Under the pieces are notes generated by a model. It was not told the origin of the DNA and did no database searches. It worked only from the letters and a program-made list of their open reading frames with translations. A stretch of 64,000 bases of DNA from Roseomonas populi (GTDB taxonomy: Bacteria > Pseudomonadota > Alphaproteobacteria > Acetobacterales > Acetobacteraceae), in NCBI RefSeq assembly GCF_024594815.1, contig NZ_JANJOU010000029.1, forward strand, positions 1 to 64,000, read 5' to 3'. The translations under genes were made by a program, and so were the position numbers. Of this stretch, positions 53,501-63,545 are shown in pieces (the stretch's first letter is position 1; every line of letters begins with the position of its first letter).

Positions 53501-54553
53501 GGCGAGCTGCTGCGGCCTGTCCTGCAGCATGGCCTGGCCCAGCCGTGCCAGGGCGGGCCATCCGTCCGGCGTTGCCAGCCGGCGCGCCAGGGGCAGGAGG
53601 AGCATGTCCTCCAGAAGGCCCCGGAACCGTCCAGGATTGTCCGGCGGTGTCTCGCCCATGGCCTCGGCGAGGGCGGACAAGGCATCCAGCACGGGCGGCG
53701 CCAGGGGCTCCGGCAGGGGTTCCTCGTTCTCCGGGATGATTCCTGTCCTGGGCGGCAGGGCGCGCAGCAGGGCTGGCGGGAGGTGCGACGGCGCTGCTTC
53801 CCGCAGCACCGCCTCTGCCGTGGCGACGGGCGGCCCATCACCCGCCGGGGACGCGACGCGAAGGCTGATCCGTCGCGGCGCCTCCCCGCTCCAGCCCGGG
53901 CGGATCTCGATGGCGAAGCCGTGCCCGCCCGGCGCATCCTCGGTCGCACCGCCTGAGGGCAGCCCGGTGCGGAACGTGCCCACGGGCTCGCCATCGACCT
54001 CCAGCGCCAACAGGAGAGGCCGCGAGGGGTCACCCCGGTCCAGGGCCCAGCCCCGGATCAGCCCATCCTCCACCGAGAGGATGGCCCCCTCGGGTCGTTC
54101 GCCGGATAGGGCTTCCTGCTGCGATGCGTCGCCGGCCGGGCCGTCGTGCGCGGGGCCGCCATGGTAGGACTTCTCCTCCACGAGCAGCGAGCCCAGGAGA
54201 AGGTTGATCCTCCGCTTCACGGCGGCGCGGTGGTCGTTGTTCTGGTAGACGGCACGGGCCAGCTCGATGAAGGACGGGCCGAAGTCGGCGCGGTGCTCGT
54301 GCTCGCGGATCGCGTCCTCGATGTCCCAGAGCCGGCGGTTCACCGCCCCCAGCTCGGTCACCAGCGGCATCAGCCCATCCGCGGCCGCCCCGACCGTCTT
54401 TTGCCGGAGCAGGTCCAGTTCCAGCGTGACGTTCCGCAGCGCCTGCGGATCGGACAGCCTCTCCTGCTTGATCTCGAGGATAGTGATCTTGTCGAGAAGC
54501 TCTCCCCAGGAAACCGGCACTTCCAGCGGGCTCGCGTTCGGCCGGGCGTCCAA
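50504..54553 (-). CDS. Giant DUF6165 / TPR / GT4 / GT9 multidomain glycosyltransferase
   Basis: A 1349-residue protein with four recognisable parts. Residues about 11-130 match DUF6165 (SWGELLDKITILEIKQERL, LWDIEDAIR, GSLLVEEKSY). About 157-245 is a beta domain with IRGWALD, common in glycan proteins. About 340-560 is TPR-like. About 690-1040 is a GT4-like region (VVKFGGGEQFLESMAEHY, YANSEFTRDVLEE, ESFSRVCIEAQRFGKPVLG). About 1045-1349 is GT9/heptosyltransferase-like (LLVGVGSGIGNMLHVGP, FISNDSGLMNIANALGIP). The start codon is TTG with GGAG six bases upstream; GTG at 54520, at the DUF6165 edge, is an alternative. Nearby ADP-heptose genes suggest the GT9 part uses heptose (inference). Confidence 0.85.
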   Translation of the reverse strand: MDARPNASPLEVPVSWGELLDKITILEIKQERLSDPQALRNVTLELDLLRQKTVGAAADGLMPLVTELGAVNRRLWDIEDAIREHEHRADFGPSFIELARAVYQNNDHRAAVKRRINLLLGSLLVEEKSYHGGPAHDGPAGDASQQEALSGERPEGAILSVEDGLIRGWALDRGDPSRPLLLALEVDGEPVGTFRTGLPSGGATEDAPGGHGFAIEIRPGWSGEAPRRISLRVASPAGDGPPVATAEAVLREAAPSHLPPALLRALPPRTGIIPENEEPLPEPLAPPVLDALSALAEAMGETPPDNPGRFRGLLEDMLLLPLARRLATPDGWPALARLGQAMLQDRPQQLALALLAVRGLLNARQYEEAAALAGQVVARWPRDHEARFLRGLALLRGRREDEAAELLRGAVLMRPGAGNYRAELSTALRRSALRPGLAPPARTALLEEAAREAETAAGMLPEAVPRLRLTAARCLAELGRPEMALAQLVGLPETVETLEFRSKQLLALNRVPEALRLSERILALDPTRGSALFHLRALRHLAEDEVGEAPARLASLSRVVERGEELFEILPWEDRDGPATRLPGGGALARTLQAVPADWLLLGEVPSPLPADAQEAARRAPSWCGLLRLPGPGGRTIDLWRTELLAGLARSGLLTDAAALGDQLLQVRGDVASWEPGAGDRWAPRPDLRPAGKVLCVSRHGVVKFGGGEQFLESMAEHYAALGYEPMIIGAQAQRAGETGVEGGWPYAFVAPDADAIRRLVLEQRPALVHVLSGLGQEVAEALDFLDVPFVYGVHYWRDCLGATEDDGRFFAAGDRRPIARATFRYVVQRAATIYANSEFTRDVLEEAFGFRAPVLLSLPRDEVPPDDLAMAEALTGGWRDFILLLNTREEKGFGLLLAVARLLPDQPFIALASQSGLEEARRLAAGLPNLRILPRVDRVDLLYRRALAVAVPSYHFVESFSRVCIEAQRFGKPVLGSDKGNVPVLLAESGAVLPEEPGAWAAAIRQLGRDATHRSEAEAKATANAARYAYARQKPALAGIVSTIGDRLLVGVGSGIGNMLHVGPMLRNIARKLGRRVDVVVTEDHRDSLFLLQDEASVNSVFPLRQEVLRRRYDLVFLTHSFGNVRPPFQARATRNARDWRDFDPAGPLHETQYNLESAREVLGIGYGPEDVTDYYVGGLRYAPPGGARIGFHGGSKGGHWVSKRWPGHAELAARLAARGWECASFGVPEEWVEGTLDLTGGTIGEMARAMLSCRYFISNDSGLMNIANALGIPLTAVFAPTNPATRGPLRETSSYVALFKPCAPCEAGPERRAIFDTGACRCIGELPVDVVEVHVLDQLAQLGLAPA

Positions 54554-54661
54554 CGTGCTCTCCAGCTCAGGGACAGCGCCGGGGGGAGCCGCCTATAACG
54601 GCGGCAGACATACATCCGGCGGTTTCGGGCGGAAAGGAGCCCCCCTTGGCCGCCCGGCCTG

Positions 54662-55627
54662 TCAGAGCCGGGCGGTGATGCGCTCCCGGTGCGCCTCGTC
54701 GCCCCAGTGGTGGCGCACGGAGGCGGCCAGGCTTTCCTGCACGCTACGGAACAGCTCCGGCTCCCGCACCATGGCCCGGAGCGCCGCGATCAGGCCCGAC
54801 TCGTCCGGGAATGTGCAGAGGCCCGGGACGGGCCCGGCCGCCGGTGCCGCGAGCAGGACGACGCGCTGGCGCAGCAGCGCGTGGCCGACCACGTCGTGCG
54901 GGCGGAACTCGCCGGGAAGGGACCGATTCTCGACGAGCAGCGACGCGCGCCCATAGAAGTCGTTCCAGTAGTTCCGCCCGGATTGGACCGGGCAGACCTC
55001 GATGCCATAGGCCCGGAGCGGCCGGGCCGCAGCCTCCTCGGCCAGCACCACGACGGGGCAGGGCAGGGACGCGTCCAGGCGGCGGAGGAAATCCCGCTGC
55101 TCCACCGCCTGCGCGGCGTCCCGCAGGTGGTAGCCCACGGCCTCGATCCGGTCCGCCGGCGGTACCTCCGTGAAGAGGCCGGGGTACAGGCGGACAGGCC
55201 AGGCGTCAGGCGCAGGATCGGCTTCCGCCCAGGCCGAGGTCAGCAGCCGGACCTCCCCTTCAGGGTAAAGGGTGGCGAGGGCGGCCCGGGCCGCCTCCAA
55301 CTGGCTGTGGCGGGCGACGAGCAGGAGAGCCCGCGCCGCAAGCGGCCTGGCCGGCAGCAGGGCCATGCGCTCCAGGCTCTCCAGCCCGTAAAGGATGAGA
55401 AGACGGCAATCCCGCGGAGGGGCGTTCAGCAGCGCCTCCGGAGGAAGGCGGCGGGCCTGCCAGCAGAAGCGTCCCGGCTCCGCCTCGGGCAGGGCCCAGG
55501 CAGAGGAGGATAGCCCGTGGGCCCGTTCCGCGCTGACCTGGGTCAGCAAGGCCCAGTTCAGCAGGCCATCCGATCGGAGGTCGCCGACGTGGAGGACATC
55601 CAGCCCTCCGGCCGGGCATGCGGGCAT
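54662..55627 (-). CDS. Hypothetical protein, possible glycosyltransferase
   Basis: A 321-residue protein without signal peptide or membrane helix. The C-terminal third (RNYWNDFYGRASLLVENRSL, then HDVVGHALLRQRVVLLAAP and SVRHHWGDEAHRERI) resembles the tail of CgeB-like group-1 transferases, but the N-terminal half is not recognised. It lies 108 bp upstream of the giant gene on the same strand and may be co-transcribed with it. Confidence 0.6.
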   Translation of the reverse strand: MPACPAGGLDVLHVGDLRSDGLLNWALLTQVSAERAHGLSSSAWALPEAEPGRFCWQARRLPPEALLNAPPRDCRLLILYGLESLERMALLPARPLAARALLLVARHSQLEAARAALATLYPEGEVRLLTSAWAEADPAPDAWPVRLYPGLFTEVPPADRIEAVGYHLRDAAQAVEQRDFLRRLDASLPCPVVVLAEEAAARPLRAYGIEVCPVQSGRNYWNDFYGRASLLVENRSLPGEFRPHDVVGHALLRQRVVLLAAPAAGPVPGLCTFPDESGLIAALRAMVREPELFRSVQESLAASVRHHWGDEAHRERITARL

Positions 55628-56277
55628 GACGCTTCATTCCCTGCTGTTCCGCCGCAGATACACGTCGCCCGGCAGCGGCGGGAGATGCTGCCCCGGAGTT
55701 CCAGGAGCCTTGGGCCCAGGGCTTGTGGGATGCGCCGAGGAAGGGGTCAACGCCGCGCTCGGCGCAATCCGCTTTGGCTTGATCCGATGTTCTTTCCCAG
55801 GTCATTCTGGCGCGTAAAGATCGGCCCAGCCGCTGGCGCGTCACCGGACGGGATCGCGGTATTTGCATGCCGCCCGTGGTGTCGGGGTGTGGGCCCGGGA
55901 TGGAAGACCTATTGCTTCATCAGACCGCCTTCCTCGTCCCAAGCCTCTCTTTCACGATCGTTTCACGCGACCATCGGTCCATACATAACCGGCATGTTCA
56001 CCGGCGTGAAATTCAACAGGCCTGTTTTGCAGCTGCCTGTCTGTGGTCGTCAGGGAGTGCATGAGAAGGCAGCTGAGCTGGCAGGGCAGGCGATTAAATT
56101 TCGGTTAAATATAGAAATTTCTCCTGGGTATAGACGCATCTCAGTCACGGCCTTATATCCGGCGCACCATCACGCTGCCGTGAGTCGGTGTTTGGCGGGC
56201 GTTGCGGCAGCCTTGGCGGTCGGCCGGGGCTTCTCTCGTCCGTGGGTGTCCGGAGCGCGTGGGTGAAGGGGCATCGC
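55628..56277. promoter_or_regulatory. 650-bp divergent intergenic region before hldE
   Basis: This gap separates the minus-strand hypothetical gene and hldE. The first 250 bases are GC-rich with no recognised gene. From 55950 to 56160 it becomes AT-rich and holds TTAAATTTC (56094-56102) and GAAATTTC (56114-56121), similar in type to the GTAAATTTC copies at 16739-16778. It should contain the hldE promoter; a TTATAT box near 56153 is only suggestive. Confidence 0.45.
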
Positions 56278-57726
56278 ATGATCGACTTCGACGGCCAACG
56301 CGTCCTGTGCCTCGGCGACGTGATGCTGGACCGCTTCTACTACGGCCAGATCGACCGCCTCTCGCCGGAGGCGCCGGTTCCGGTGGTGCGGATGAAGGAG
56401 AACCGGGCGATGCTCGGCGGCGCCGGCAACGTGGCCCGCAACATCGCCTCACTCGGCGGCGAGGCCGTGCTGATGGGCATCGTCGGCGATGACGCCGCAG
56501 GGCGGGAGCTGGCCGCGCTGGTCGAGGCCACGCCCGGCATGGTGGACGCCAACATCCGGTCCGCTACGCGCCCCACCATCTGCAAGACCCGCATCATCGC
56601 GACCCACCAGCACGTCGTCCGGCTGGACGAGGAGGTCACGGGCGCCATCGACGCGGCGGATGTCGCCGCCACCTGCGCGCGCCTGACGGAGAGGCTGCCG
56701 GGCTGCGGCGCCCTGATCATCTCGGACTATGCCAAAGGGCTGCTGGGCGAGGAGGTGGTGGGCCACGCCATCGCCGAGGCGCGGCGGCTGGGCCTGCCCG
56801 TCTTCGTTGACCCCAAGCGGGACGACTTCGCTTTCTACGCCGGCGCCTCCGTCCTCACCCCGAACCTGAAGGAACTGCGCGCCGCCGCCCGGGCGCCGGT
56901 GGAGACGGAGGAGCAGGTGGCGGAGGCCGCCCGCGCCCTGCTCGGCCCCGCGCGCGCCGGCGCCATCCTCGTCACCCGCTCCGAGAAGGGGATGCTGCTG
57001 GTGGAGGCCGATGGCGGAGTCCACTCCGTGCCCGCCCACGCCAAGGAGGTGTTCGACGTCTCCGGCGCGGGCGACACGGTGATCGCAGTCACCGCCCTCT
57101 CGGTCGCGGCCGGCTATGCCCTGCCGCAGGCGATGCGCATCGCCAACGCGGCCGCCGGCGTGGTGGTCGGCAAGCTCGGCACGGCCACGCTCGACATGGA
57201 GGAGCTGCTGGCTGCCGTGGAGGCCGATGCGGCCGAGGCGACGGGCTTCCCCGGCAAGGTGGCCACCGTCGCCCAGGCCATCTCAACGATCGAGGGGTGG
57301 CGCCGCCGGGGCCTGGAGATCGGCTTCACCAACGGCTGCTTCGACATCCTGCACCGCGGCCACGTCACCATGCTCCAGGCGGCCCGCGCGGCCTGCGACC
57401 GGCTGGTGGTGGCGCTGAACACGGATGCCAGCGTGGCGCGCCTCAAGGGGCCGAGCCGCCCCGTGAACCCGCTGGAGGACCGCCAGGCCGTGATCGCCGC
57501 CCTGCAGGCCGCCGACCTCGTCGTCTGCTTCGACGAGGACACGCCGCTGGATCTCATCACCCGCCTGCAGCCCGACATCCTCTTCAAGGGTGCCGACTAC
57601 CGGGCAGAGGACGTGGTGGGCGGCGACGTGGTCCGCGCCCGCGGTGGCCGCGTCACCCTGCTCGACCTCGTGCCCGGCCGCTCCACCACCAACATCATCG
57701 CCCGCAGCCGGGCCCTGGTGGGTTGA
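56278..57726 (+). CDS. hldE: Bifunctional D-glycero-beta-D-manno-heptose-7-phosphate kinase / 1-phosphate adenylyltransferase
   Basis: A 482-residue cytoplasmic enzyme that performs two steps of ADP-heptose synthesis. The N-terminal PfkB kinase (1-320) has [15 protein letters not shown] and the catalytic GAGDT in [11 protein letters not shown]. The C-terminal nucleotidyltransferase (about 345-480) has [13 protein letters not shown]. Both domains look complete and the length is normal. The ATG at 56278 has AAGGGG eight bases upstream; the open frame to 56188 has no site. gmhB follows directly, and hldD is 2 kb further on. Confidence 0.96.
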   Translation: MIDFDGQRVLCLGDVMLDRFYYGQIDRLSPEAPVPVVRMKENRAMLGGAGNVARNIASLGGEAVLMGIVGDDAAGRELAALVEATPGMVDANIRSATRPTICKTRIIATHQHVVRLDEEVTGAIDAADVAATCARLTERLPGCGALIISDYAKGLLGEEVVGHAIAEARRLGLPVFVDPKRDDFAFYAGASVLTPNLKELRAAARAPVETEEQVAEAARALLGPARAGAILVTRSEKGMLLVEADGGVHSVPAHAKEVFDVSGAGDTVIAVTALSVAAGYALPQAMRIANAAAGVVVGKLGTATLDMEELLAAVEADAAEATGFPGKVATVAQAISTIEGWRRRGLEIGFTNGCFDILHRGHVTMLQAARAACDRLVVALNTDASVARLKGPSRPVNPLEDRQAVIAALQAADLVVCFDEDTPLDLITRLQPDILFKGADYRAEDVVGGDVVRARGGRVTLLDLVPGRSTTNIIARSRALVG

Positions 57727-57731
57727 GCGGC

Positions 57732-58244
57732 GTGGCCGCGCCGGACCAGGCTCGCCCAGCCGCCTTCCTGGACCGGGACGGCGTGCTGATCGTCGATGAC
57801 GGCTACCCGCACGACCCGGCCAAAGTGCAGTGGATCCCCGGCGCGAAGGAGGCCGTGCGCCACCTGAACGAGGCGGGCTACCTCGTCTTCGTGGTGACGA
57901 ACCAGGCCGGCGTCGCCCGCGGCTACTACACCGAGGAAGCGGTGCACCGGCTGCACGCCTGGATGGCCGCCGAGCTGGCCGAGGCCGGCGCGCGCATCGA
58001 CGCTTTCGAGTACTGCCCGAACCACCCGGAGGCAGCGGTGGAGGCCTACCGGCGCGTCTGCCACCGCCGCAAGCCAGCGCCCGGCATGATCCTCAACCTG
58101 CTCTCCGCCTGGCCGGTGGAGCGGGACGGGTCCTTCATGATCGGCGACCGCGAAACAGACATGCAGGCCGCACAAGCCGCGGGAATACCGGGACACCTGT
58201 TCGCGTCCGGCAATCTCAAAGGCTTCGTTCAAGGCCTGATTTAG
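57732..58244 (+). CDS. gmhB: D-glycero-beta-D-manno-heptose 1,7-bisphosphate 7-phosphatase
   Basis: A 170-residue HAD phosphatase. Motif I is FLDRDGVL, motif [13 protein letters not shown], motif [11 protein letters not shown] and motif [14 protein letters not shown]. The zinc loop has CPNHP and a later VCHRRKP, so one of the usual cysteine ligands is replaced by His. It removes the 7-phosphate between the two HldE reactions. The start is GTG at 57732, 5 bp after hldE; a TTG at 57723 is also in frame. Confidence 0.93.
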   Translation: MAAPDQARPAAFLDRDGVLIVDDGYPHDPAKVQWIPGAKEAVRHLNEAGYLVFVVTNQAGVARGYYTEEAVHRLHAWMAAELAEAGARIDAFEYCPNHPEAAVEAYRRVCHRRKPAPGMILNLLSAWPVERDGSFMIGDRETDMQAAQAAGIPGHLFASGNLKGFVQGLI

Positions 58245-58366
58245 GCGCCAGCTGCCCGATCAGGGCGTCCATGCCCCCTGGCTGCGCCGGAGCTTGTCAA
58301 CAGGGCTGAGTCGGCCGAAATGCGTTGCTCGCGTCCGTCATTCCCGTGCGCTCCGACAACACCGCT

Positions 58367-59536
58367 TCAGGCACGGCCAACCAGCTTCCGGTGCGACACC
58401 AGAATGCTCGCTGTCAGGTGGTACAGGCTGCTGGCGGGCGCCGGCTCCTTCGTTGCCCTTCCATCCACACCGATCCGCTCGAACCAGAGCCCTCTCGGGT
58501 TCGGGGTGAAGTATTGCTGCAGGGCGTCGTAGGCCCGGATGATGCTGTCCGGCGTTGCGTCGGGCCGCAGGACCTCGGACTTCAGCCGCTCCGTTTGCGG
58601 CCAGAGGCGCGAGCCCGGGCCCTTGAGGCTTCCGTCGCTCCAGACCTCATCAAAGGCCGTACCGAGTCGCTGATTGACACCGTGGCGATCGACGAAGGCG
58701 AGCAGATCCCGCTCCGCCCCGCCGAGGACATCCGCGGGGACGATAGCATTCGCGCCGGCAAGCCCTCGGTACCAATGGATCAGCCACACCCACTCGCAGT
58801 GATGGCCCGGCTCGACGACGTGGCGGCCGCCCTCACGCTGGGCGACGAGTTCCCCGTCGAAGAACTCCGGCAGGGTTCCTGTCGCCGGGTCGCGGAAGCG
58901 GTTGAGGAAGAGCCTGACCATTTCCCCGGCGCGTTCCAGGAACACGGCCTCGCCGAACGCCTCGAACGCAGCCAGGAAGGCCTCGAGCAGGTGCATGTGC
59001 GGATTCTGCCGGCGCGGCAGGGCAGGCGGCAGGCTTTCCAGGTAGCCCCCCGCCGGATGCGCGAATTCCTCGTCCAGGTAGCGCACCAGCGCCAGCGCCT
59101 CCTGCCGGAGCGCATCGCCCGGCAGCAGGCGCGAGGCGCTGGACAGTGCCAGCAGCACGAAGGCGTGGTCGTAGAGGTCGCGGTTGCCGTCGATCACCGC
59201 GCCGTCCAGGTCGAAGCGCTGCGCATAGCCGCCATCCGCCTGGCGCGCCCGGTCTCGCAGGAACGCCACGCCGAGTTCCACGGCCTCCGCCGCGTGCGGC
59301 ACACCCAGCGCATGTGCCTCCGCGAAGACGAAGACCTGCCGGGACACGACGCGCAACCGCCGGAACGCCGCCGGGCTTCGCAGCGTGTGCAGTTCCAGGC
59401 TCTCACGGAAGCCACCACGGGCCCAATCCACCCCGTGCTCAAGCCAGAGAGGCCACGCGGCATTCCTCAGCCAGGAGACCGCTTCCTCCGATGCGCTCAG
59501 CACCGAGGCGTTCGTCCCTGTCATGTCACTGATCAT
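58367..59536 (-). CDS. AGE-family epimerase/isomerase (N-acylglucosamine 2-epimerase type)
   Basis: A 389-residue alpha/alpha-barrel sugar isomerase. Visible are WPLWLEHGVDWARGGF near the start, LYDHAFVLLALSSA, NPHMHLLEAFLAAF, EPGHHCEWVWLIHWY and RLWPQTERLK, the catalytic His-bearing segments of the AGE/mannose-isomerase family. It lies antisense between gmhB and hldD. Substrate cannot be told; mannose, mannose-6-phosphate or GlcNAc isomerisation are the family choices. Start uncertain: ATG at 59536, 59524 or 59614, none with a good ribosome site. Confidence 0.88.
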   Translation of the reverse strand: MISDMTGTNASVLSASEEAVSWLRNAAWPLWLEHGVDWARGGFRESLELHTLRSPAAFRRLRVVSRQVFVFAEAHALGVPHAAEAVELGVAFLRDRARQADGGYAQRFDLDGAVIDGNRDLYDHAFVLLALSSASRLLPGDALRQEALALVRYLDEEFAHPAGGYLESLPPALPRRQNPHMHLLEAFLAAFEAFGEAVFLERAGEMVRLFLNRFRDPATGTLPEFFDGELVAQREGGRHVVEPGHHCEWVWLIHWYRGLAGANAIVPADVLGGAERDLLAFVDRHGVNQRLGTAFDEVWSDGSLKGPGSRLWPQTERLKSEVLRPDATPDSIIRAYDALQQYFTPNPRGLWFERIGVDGRATKEPAPASSLYHLTASILVSHRKLVGRA

Positions 59537-59737
59537 ACGTTGAGTGTCTCGGTTGCGCGGCAGCAGCGGCGTGCTGCGCGATCTTCGCGTTCCACGAATG
59601 CAATCACCTTTCATCCCGTAGGTAAACCACCGGGGCTCCCCCGGGCTGACGGGGCCGTTGTCAGGCCATAGAATATCGCAACGTCACCGGCACGCGCCGT
59701 GCTCCATGTCGCCCGGGACCGAGAGGAGTGTCTCGCT

Positions 59738-60721
59738 TTGCTACTGCTGACCGGAGCCGCCGGCTTCATCGGATCCAACCTGCTCGCCCGCCTCAACGAA
59801 TCAGGCGTGACGGACGTCGTCCTCTGCGACGTGCTCGGAACCGCTGGCAAGTGGCAGAACCTGCGCAAGCATGAGTTCAGCGACTTCGTCCCGATCGAGG
59901 CGCTGAGGGACTGGCTGCCGACGGCGCCGGAGTTGGAGGCCGTCATTCATCTTGGCGCCAACTCCGATACCACGGCCACCGACGGCGACGAGGTGATGGA
60001 CCACAATTTCGGTCACTCGCTGATGCTGTGGCGCCACTGCACGGAAGCGGGCATCCCCTTCATCTACGCCTCCTCCGCCGCAACCTATGGCAACGGCGAT
60101 TCCGGCTTCATCGATGGCGACACGCCGGAATTCCTCGCCGGGCTCAAGCCGCTGAACCTCTACGGCTGGAGCAAGCACGTCTTCGACCGGCGCGTGGCCC
60201 GCGAGGTGGAGCAGGGGCGCCGGACGCCCTCGCGCTGGTACGGGCTGAAGTTCTTCAACGTTTACGGCCCGAACGAGTACCACAAGGCGCACATGCGCAG
60301 CGGCGTCTTCAACGTGACGACGACCGTCCTGCGCGGGGAGCCGGCCCGCCTGTTCGCCTCGGACCGCGCTGATTACCCCGATGGCGGGCAGTCCCGCGAC
60401 TTCGTCTATGTGGACGACATCTGCGACATCATCCTCTGGCTGCTTCGGAGCACGGCCGCGTCGGGTCTCTACAACCTTGGTTCCAGCAAGGCCCGGAGCT
60501 GGGCGGACCTCGCCAGGACAGTCTTCGCCGCGCTCGGGCGCGAACCGAACATCGAGTTCATCCCGATGCCGGAAAACCTGCGCGGCCGCTACCAGTACTG
60601 GACCGAGGCGGACATGTCGAAGCTCCGCCGCGCCGGCTACAATGCTCCGCTGACATCGCTGGAGGAGGGCGTCACCCGCTACGTGACGCAGTACCTCGCC
60701 AGCGAGGATCAGTACCGCTGA
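59738..60721 (+). CDS. hldD: ADP-L-glycero-D-manno-heptose 6-epimerase (TTG start)
   Basis: A 327-residue extended short-chain dehydrogenase. The NADP site is LLLTGAAGFIGSNLL, the catalytic region has YASSAATYGNG and Y-x3-K in YGWSKHVFDRR, and the HldD-specific FFNVYGPNEYHKAHMRS follows. It carries out the last step of ADP-L-heptose synthesis. The frame upstream to an ATG at 59699 looks non-coding; TTG at 59738 has AGGAG nine bases upstream and starts exactly at the family N-terminus. Confidence 0.95.
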   Translation: MLLLTGAAGFIGSNLLARLNESGVTDVVLCDVLGTAGKWQNLRKHEFSDFVPIEALRDWLPTAPELEAVIHLGANSDTTATDGDEVMDHNFGHSLMLWRHCTEAGIPFIYASSAATYGNGDSGFIDGDTPEFLAGLKPLNLYGWSKHVFDRRVAREVEQGRRTPSRWYGLKFFNVYGPNEYHKAHMRSGVFNVTTTVLRGEPARLFASDRADYPDGGQSRDFVYVDDICDIILWLLRSTAASGLYNLGSSKARSWADLARTVFAALGREPNIEFIPMPENLRGRYQYWTEADMSKLRRAGYNAPLTSLEEGVTRYVTQYLASEDQYR

Positions 60722-61059
60722 GCCTGTTCCGGACAGGGCCCGGCAGCAGTCCCCTGGAAGGGAAGGGCACCGGAGTTCCTGGGCTGGCCAGAGCGCCCCG
60801 GGAACTTCAGCGAGGGTTGGACAGTTTCCAACCCTTGCGAGCGGAAGCCCCTCGGAACGGTGCGGATACCGGGTAGGTCCGTTGCGACGATCCGGACTTC
60901 GCGTCGTTCGGGTTGATGAGGAAGCGGGTAGCCTTGCCTGCGTGCCAGGCACGTGCTCTCCCGCGCCCTCGCCTGTCATATGACAATGCAAGTCGTTCGC
61001 AGTATATTATTGACGTGAATCGGACCTTCTCAGCCCACCTCGTCCGAAGCGGAGGATGA
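60722..61059. promoter_or_regulatory. fumC upstream region with candidate sigma-70 promoter
   Basis: No gene is evident in these 338 bases. A candidate promoter is ATGACA (60980-60985), a 17-base spacer and TATATT (61003-61008), giving a start near 61015 and a leader of about 45 bases to fumC. A perfect palindrome GTCATATGAC (60975-60984) overlaps the -35 box and could be an operator. A 6-bp hairpin, TGCCTG/CAGGCA, lies at 60935-60951. No terminator with a T-run was seen for hldD. Confidence 0.55.
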
Positions 61060-62481
<1,422 letters not shown>

Positions 62482-62508
62482 GCCTCGCTGCCCGGCTCAT
62501 CCGTTCCG

Positions 62509-62530
62509 TGGCCGGGCCGGTGCCCGGCCA
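62509..62530. terminator. Hairpin downstream of fumC
   Basis: TGGCCGGGC (62509-62517) and GCCCGGCCA (62522-62530) form a perfect 9-bp stem with a 4-base loop, 27 bases after the fumC stop and 33 bases before the convergent GntR stop. No T-run follows, so its efficiency is uncertain. Confidence 0.5.
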
Positions 62531-62563
62531 TCCCTGGGGCGGCGCGGGAAAAGGCGCCGCTCC

Positions 62564-63307
62564 TCAGGGAGCACCACCCTCGCGGAGAGGCCGCCCCAGC
62601 CGGGCGAGCCGGTCCGCCGGCGCGTCATCGTCCGGGAAGCGCGTGGCGCCCTGGATGAAGAGGCTGGCGTCCAGGATCTCCCGCCGCAGCGCCGCGGAGG
62701 CCGCTTCCCCGTCGCCGGTGCGCAGTGCCGCGAGGATCTCCTCGTGCCGGTGCCGCATCCCGCCCGAGGCGAGGGACACCCAGCGCAGTTGCCAGAAGAT
62801 CGGCCCGCGCCGCAGCCAGAGCGTCTCGATCAACCCCAGCAGCATCGGCGCGTCCGCCGCGCGATAGACCCTGAACAGGAAGTCGCGGTCGTGGCGGAGC
62901 ACCGCCTCCGCATCTCCCCTGGATCGTGCATCGTCATGGGCCCCGATCAGTGCCCCGAGCTCGTCCAGTGCTGAGGGGACCAGCCGTGGTGCCGCCAGAC
63001 GGATAGCAAGCGGTTCCAGCTCCGCGCGGACAGCGCTGAGCTCCACGAAGGCGGCGCGGGTGAGGTGCGGCACGATTGCCGTGCCGCTGGGTAGCAGCTC
63101 CAACGCCTTTTCCGCGGCCAGCCGCCGGAGCGCCGTGCGCGCGGGCATGCTGCTCATCCCCAGGGCGGCCGCGACGCGGCGGATTGAGAGGCGGTCGCCC
63201 GGCAGGAAGGTGCCGCTGCCCAGCGCCTCCCGCAGCCGGTGATAGGCGACCTCCTCCAGCGCCGGCCCGTCCTGGCCTTCCCTGACCGGTATCTCCGGGA
63301 CGCCCAT
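62564..63307 (-). CDS. GntR family regulator with FCD domain
   Basis: A 247-residue regulator. Residues about 10-80 are the winged HTH (AYHRLREALGSGTFLPGDRL, then VAAALGMSSMPARTALRRL) and the rest is the FCD effector domain with metal-ligand positions D/H (HDRDFLFRVYRAA, HRHEEILAALRTGD). The ATG at 63307 has GGGAG ten bases upstream; frames to 63343, 63361 or 63532 are open but have no good site and would swallow the divergent promoter region. It probably controls the adjacent amino-acid transporter, whose substrate may be the effector. Confidence 0.85.
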   Translation of the reverse strand: MGVPEIPVREGQDGPALEEVAYHRLREALGSGTFLPGDRLSIRRVAAALGMSSMPARTALRRLAAEKALELLPSGTAIVPHLTRAAFVELSAVRAELEPLAIRLAAPRLVPSALDELGALIGAHDDARSRGDAEAVLRHDRDFLFRVYRAADAPMLLGLIETLWLRRGPIFWQLRWVSLASGGMRHRHEEILAALRTGDGEAASAALRREILDASLFIQGATRFPDDDAPADRLARLGRPLREGGAP

Positions 63308-63545
63308 GGTGTGATCACACTCCCGGGCAATCTGGCGTGGCATATGGCTTGCTTCAGTCATCTTGATTGACTGCAGCTTAGCACCCCAGCCATCGCCGGA
63401 ATACCGCGAGCAGTCGCGTAGCAGCCTGACAATGCTCGCCCCATGGCCGTCGCCGGTCCCCCGATCCGAGAGCATGACATACGTGACCTCCTGACAGAAT
63501 TGCGATTGCAGATCGATTGATTCCGTGATCACACTTGCCGAGCTG
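63308..63545. promoter_or_regulatory. Divergent control region of GntR and the transporter gene
   Basis: Two copies of GTGATCACAC lie at 63311-63320 and 63525-63534, each next to a start codon; the first is centred in the perfect palindrome TGTGATCACA (63310-63319). These are candidate GntR operators. On the plus strand TGGCATATGGCTTGC (63338-63352) has the GG-N10-GC spacing of a sigma-54 promoter pointing at the transporter gene. Confidence 0.5.

Noticed and set aside
56188-56277. Longer N-terminus for hldE
   Set aside because: The extra 30 residues lack homology and a ribosome site; the ATG at 56278 has AAGGGG and matches the family start.
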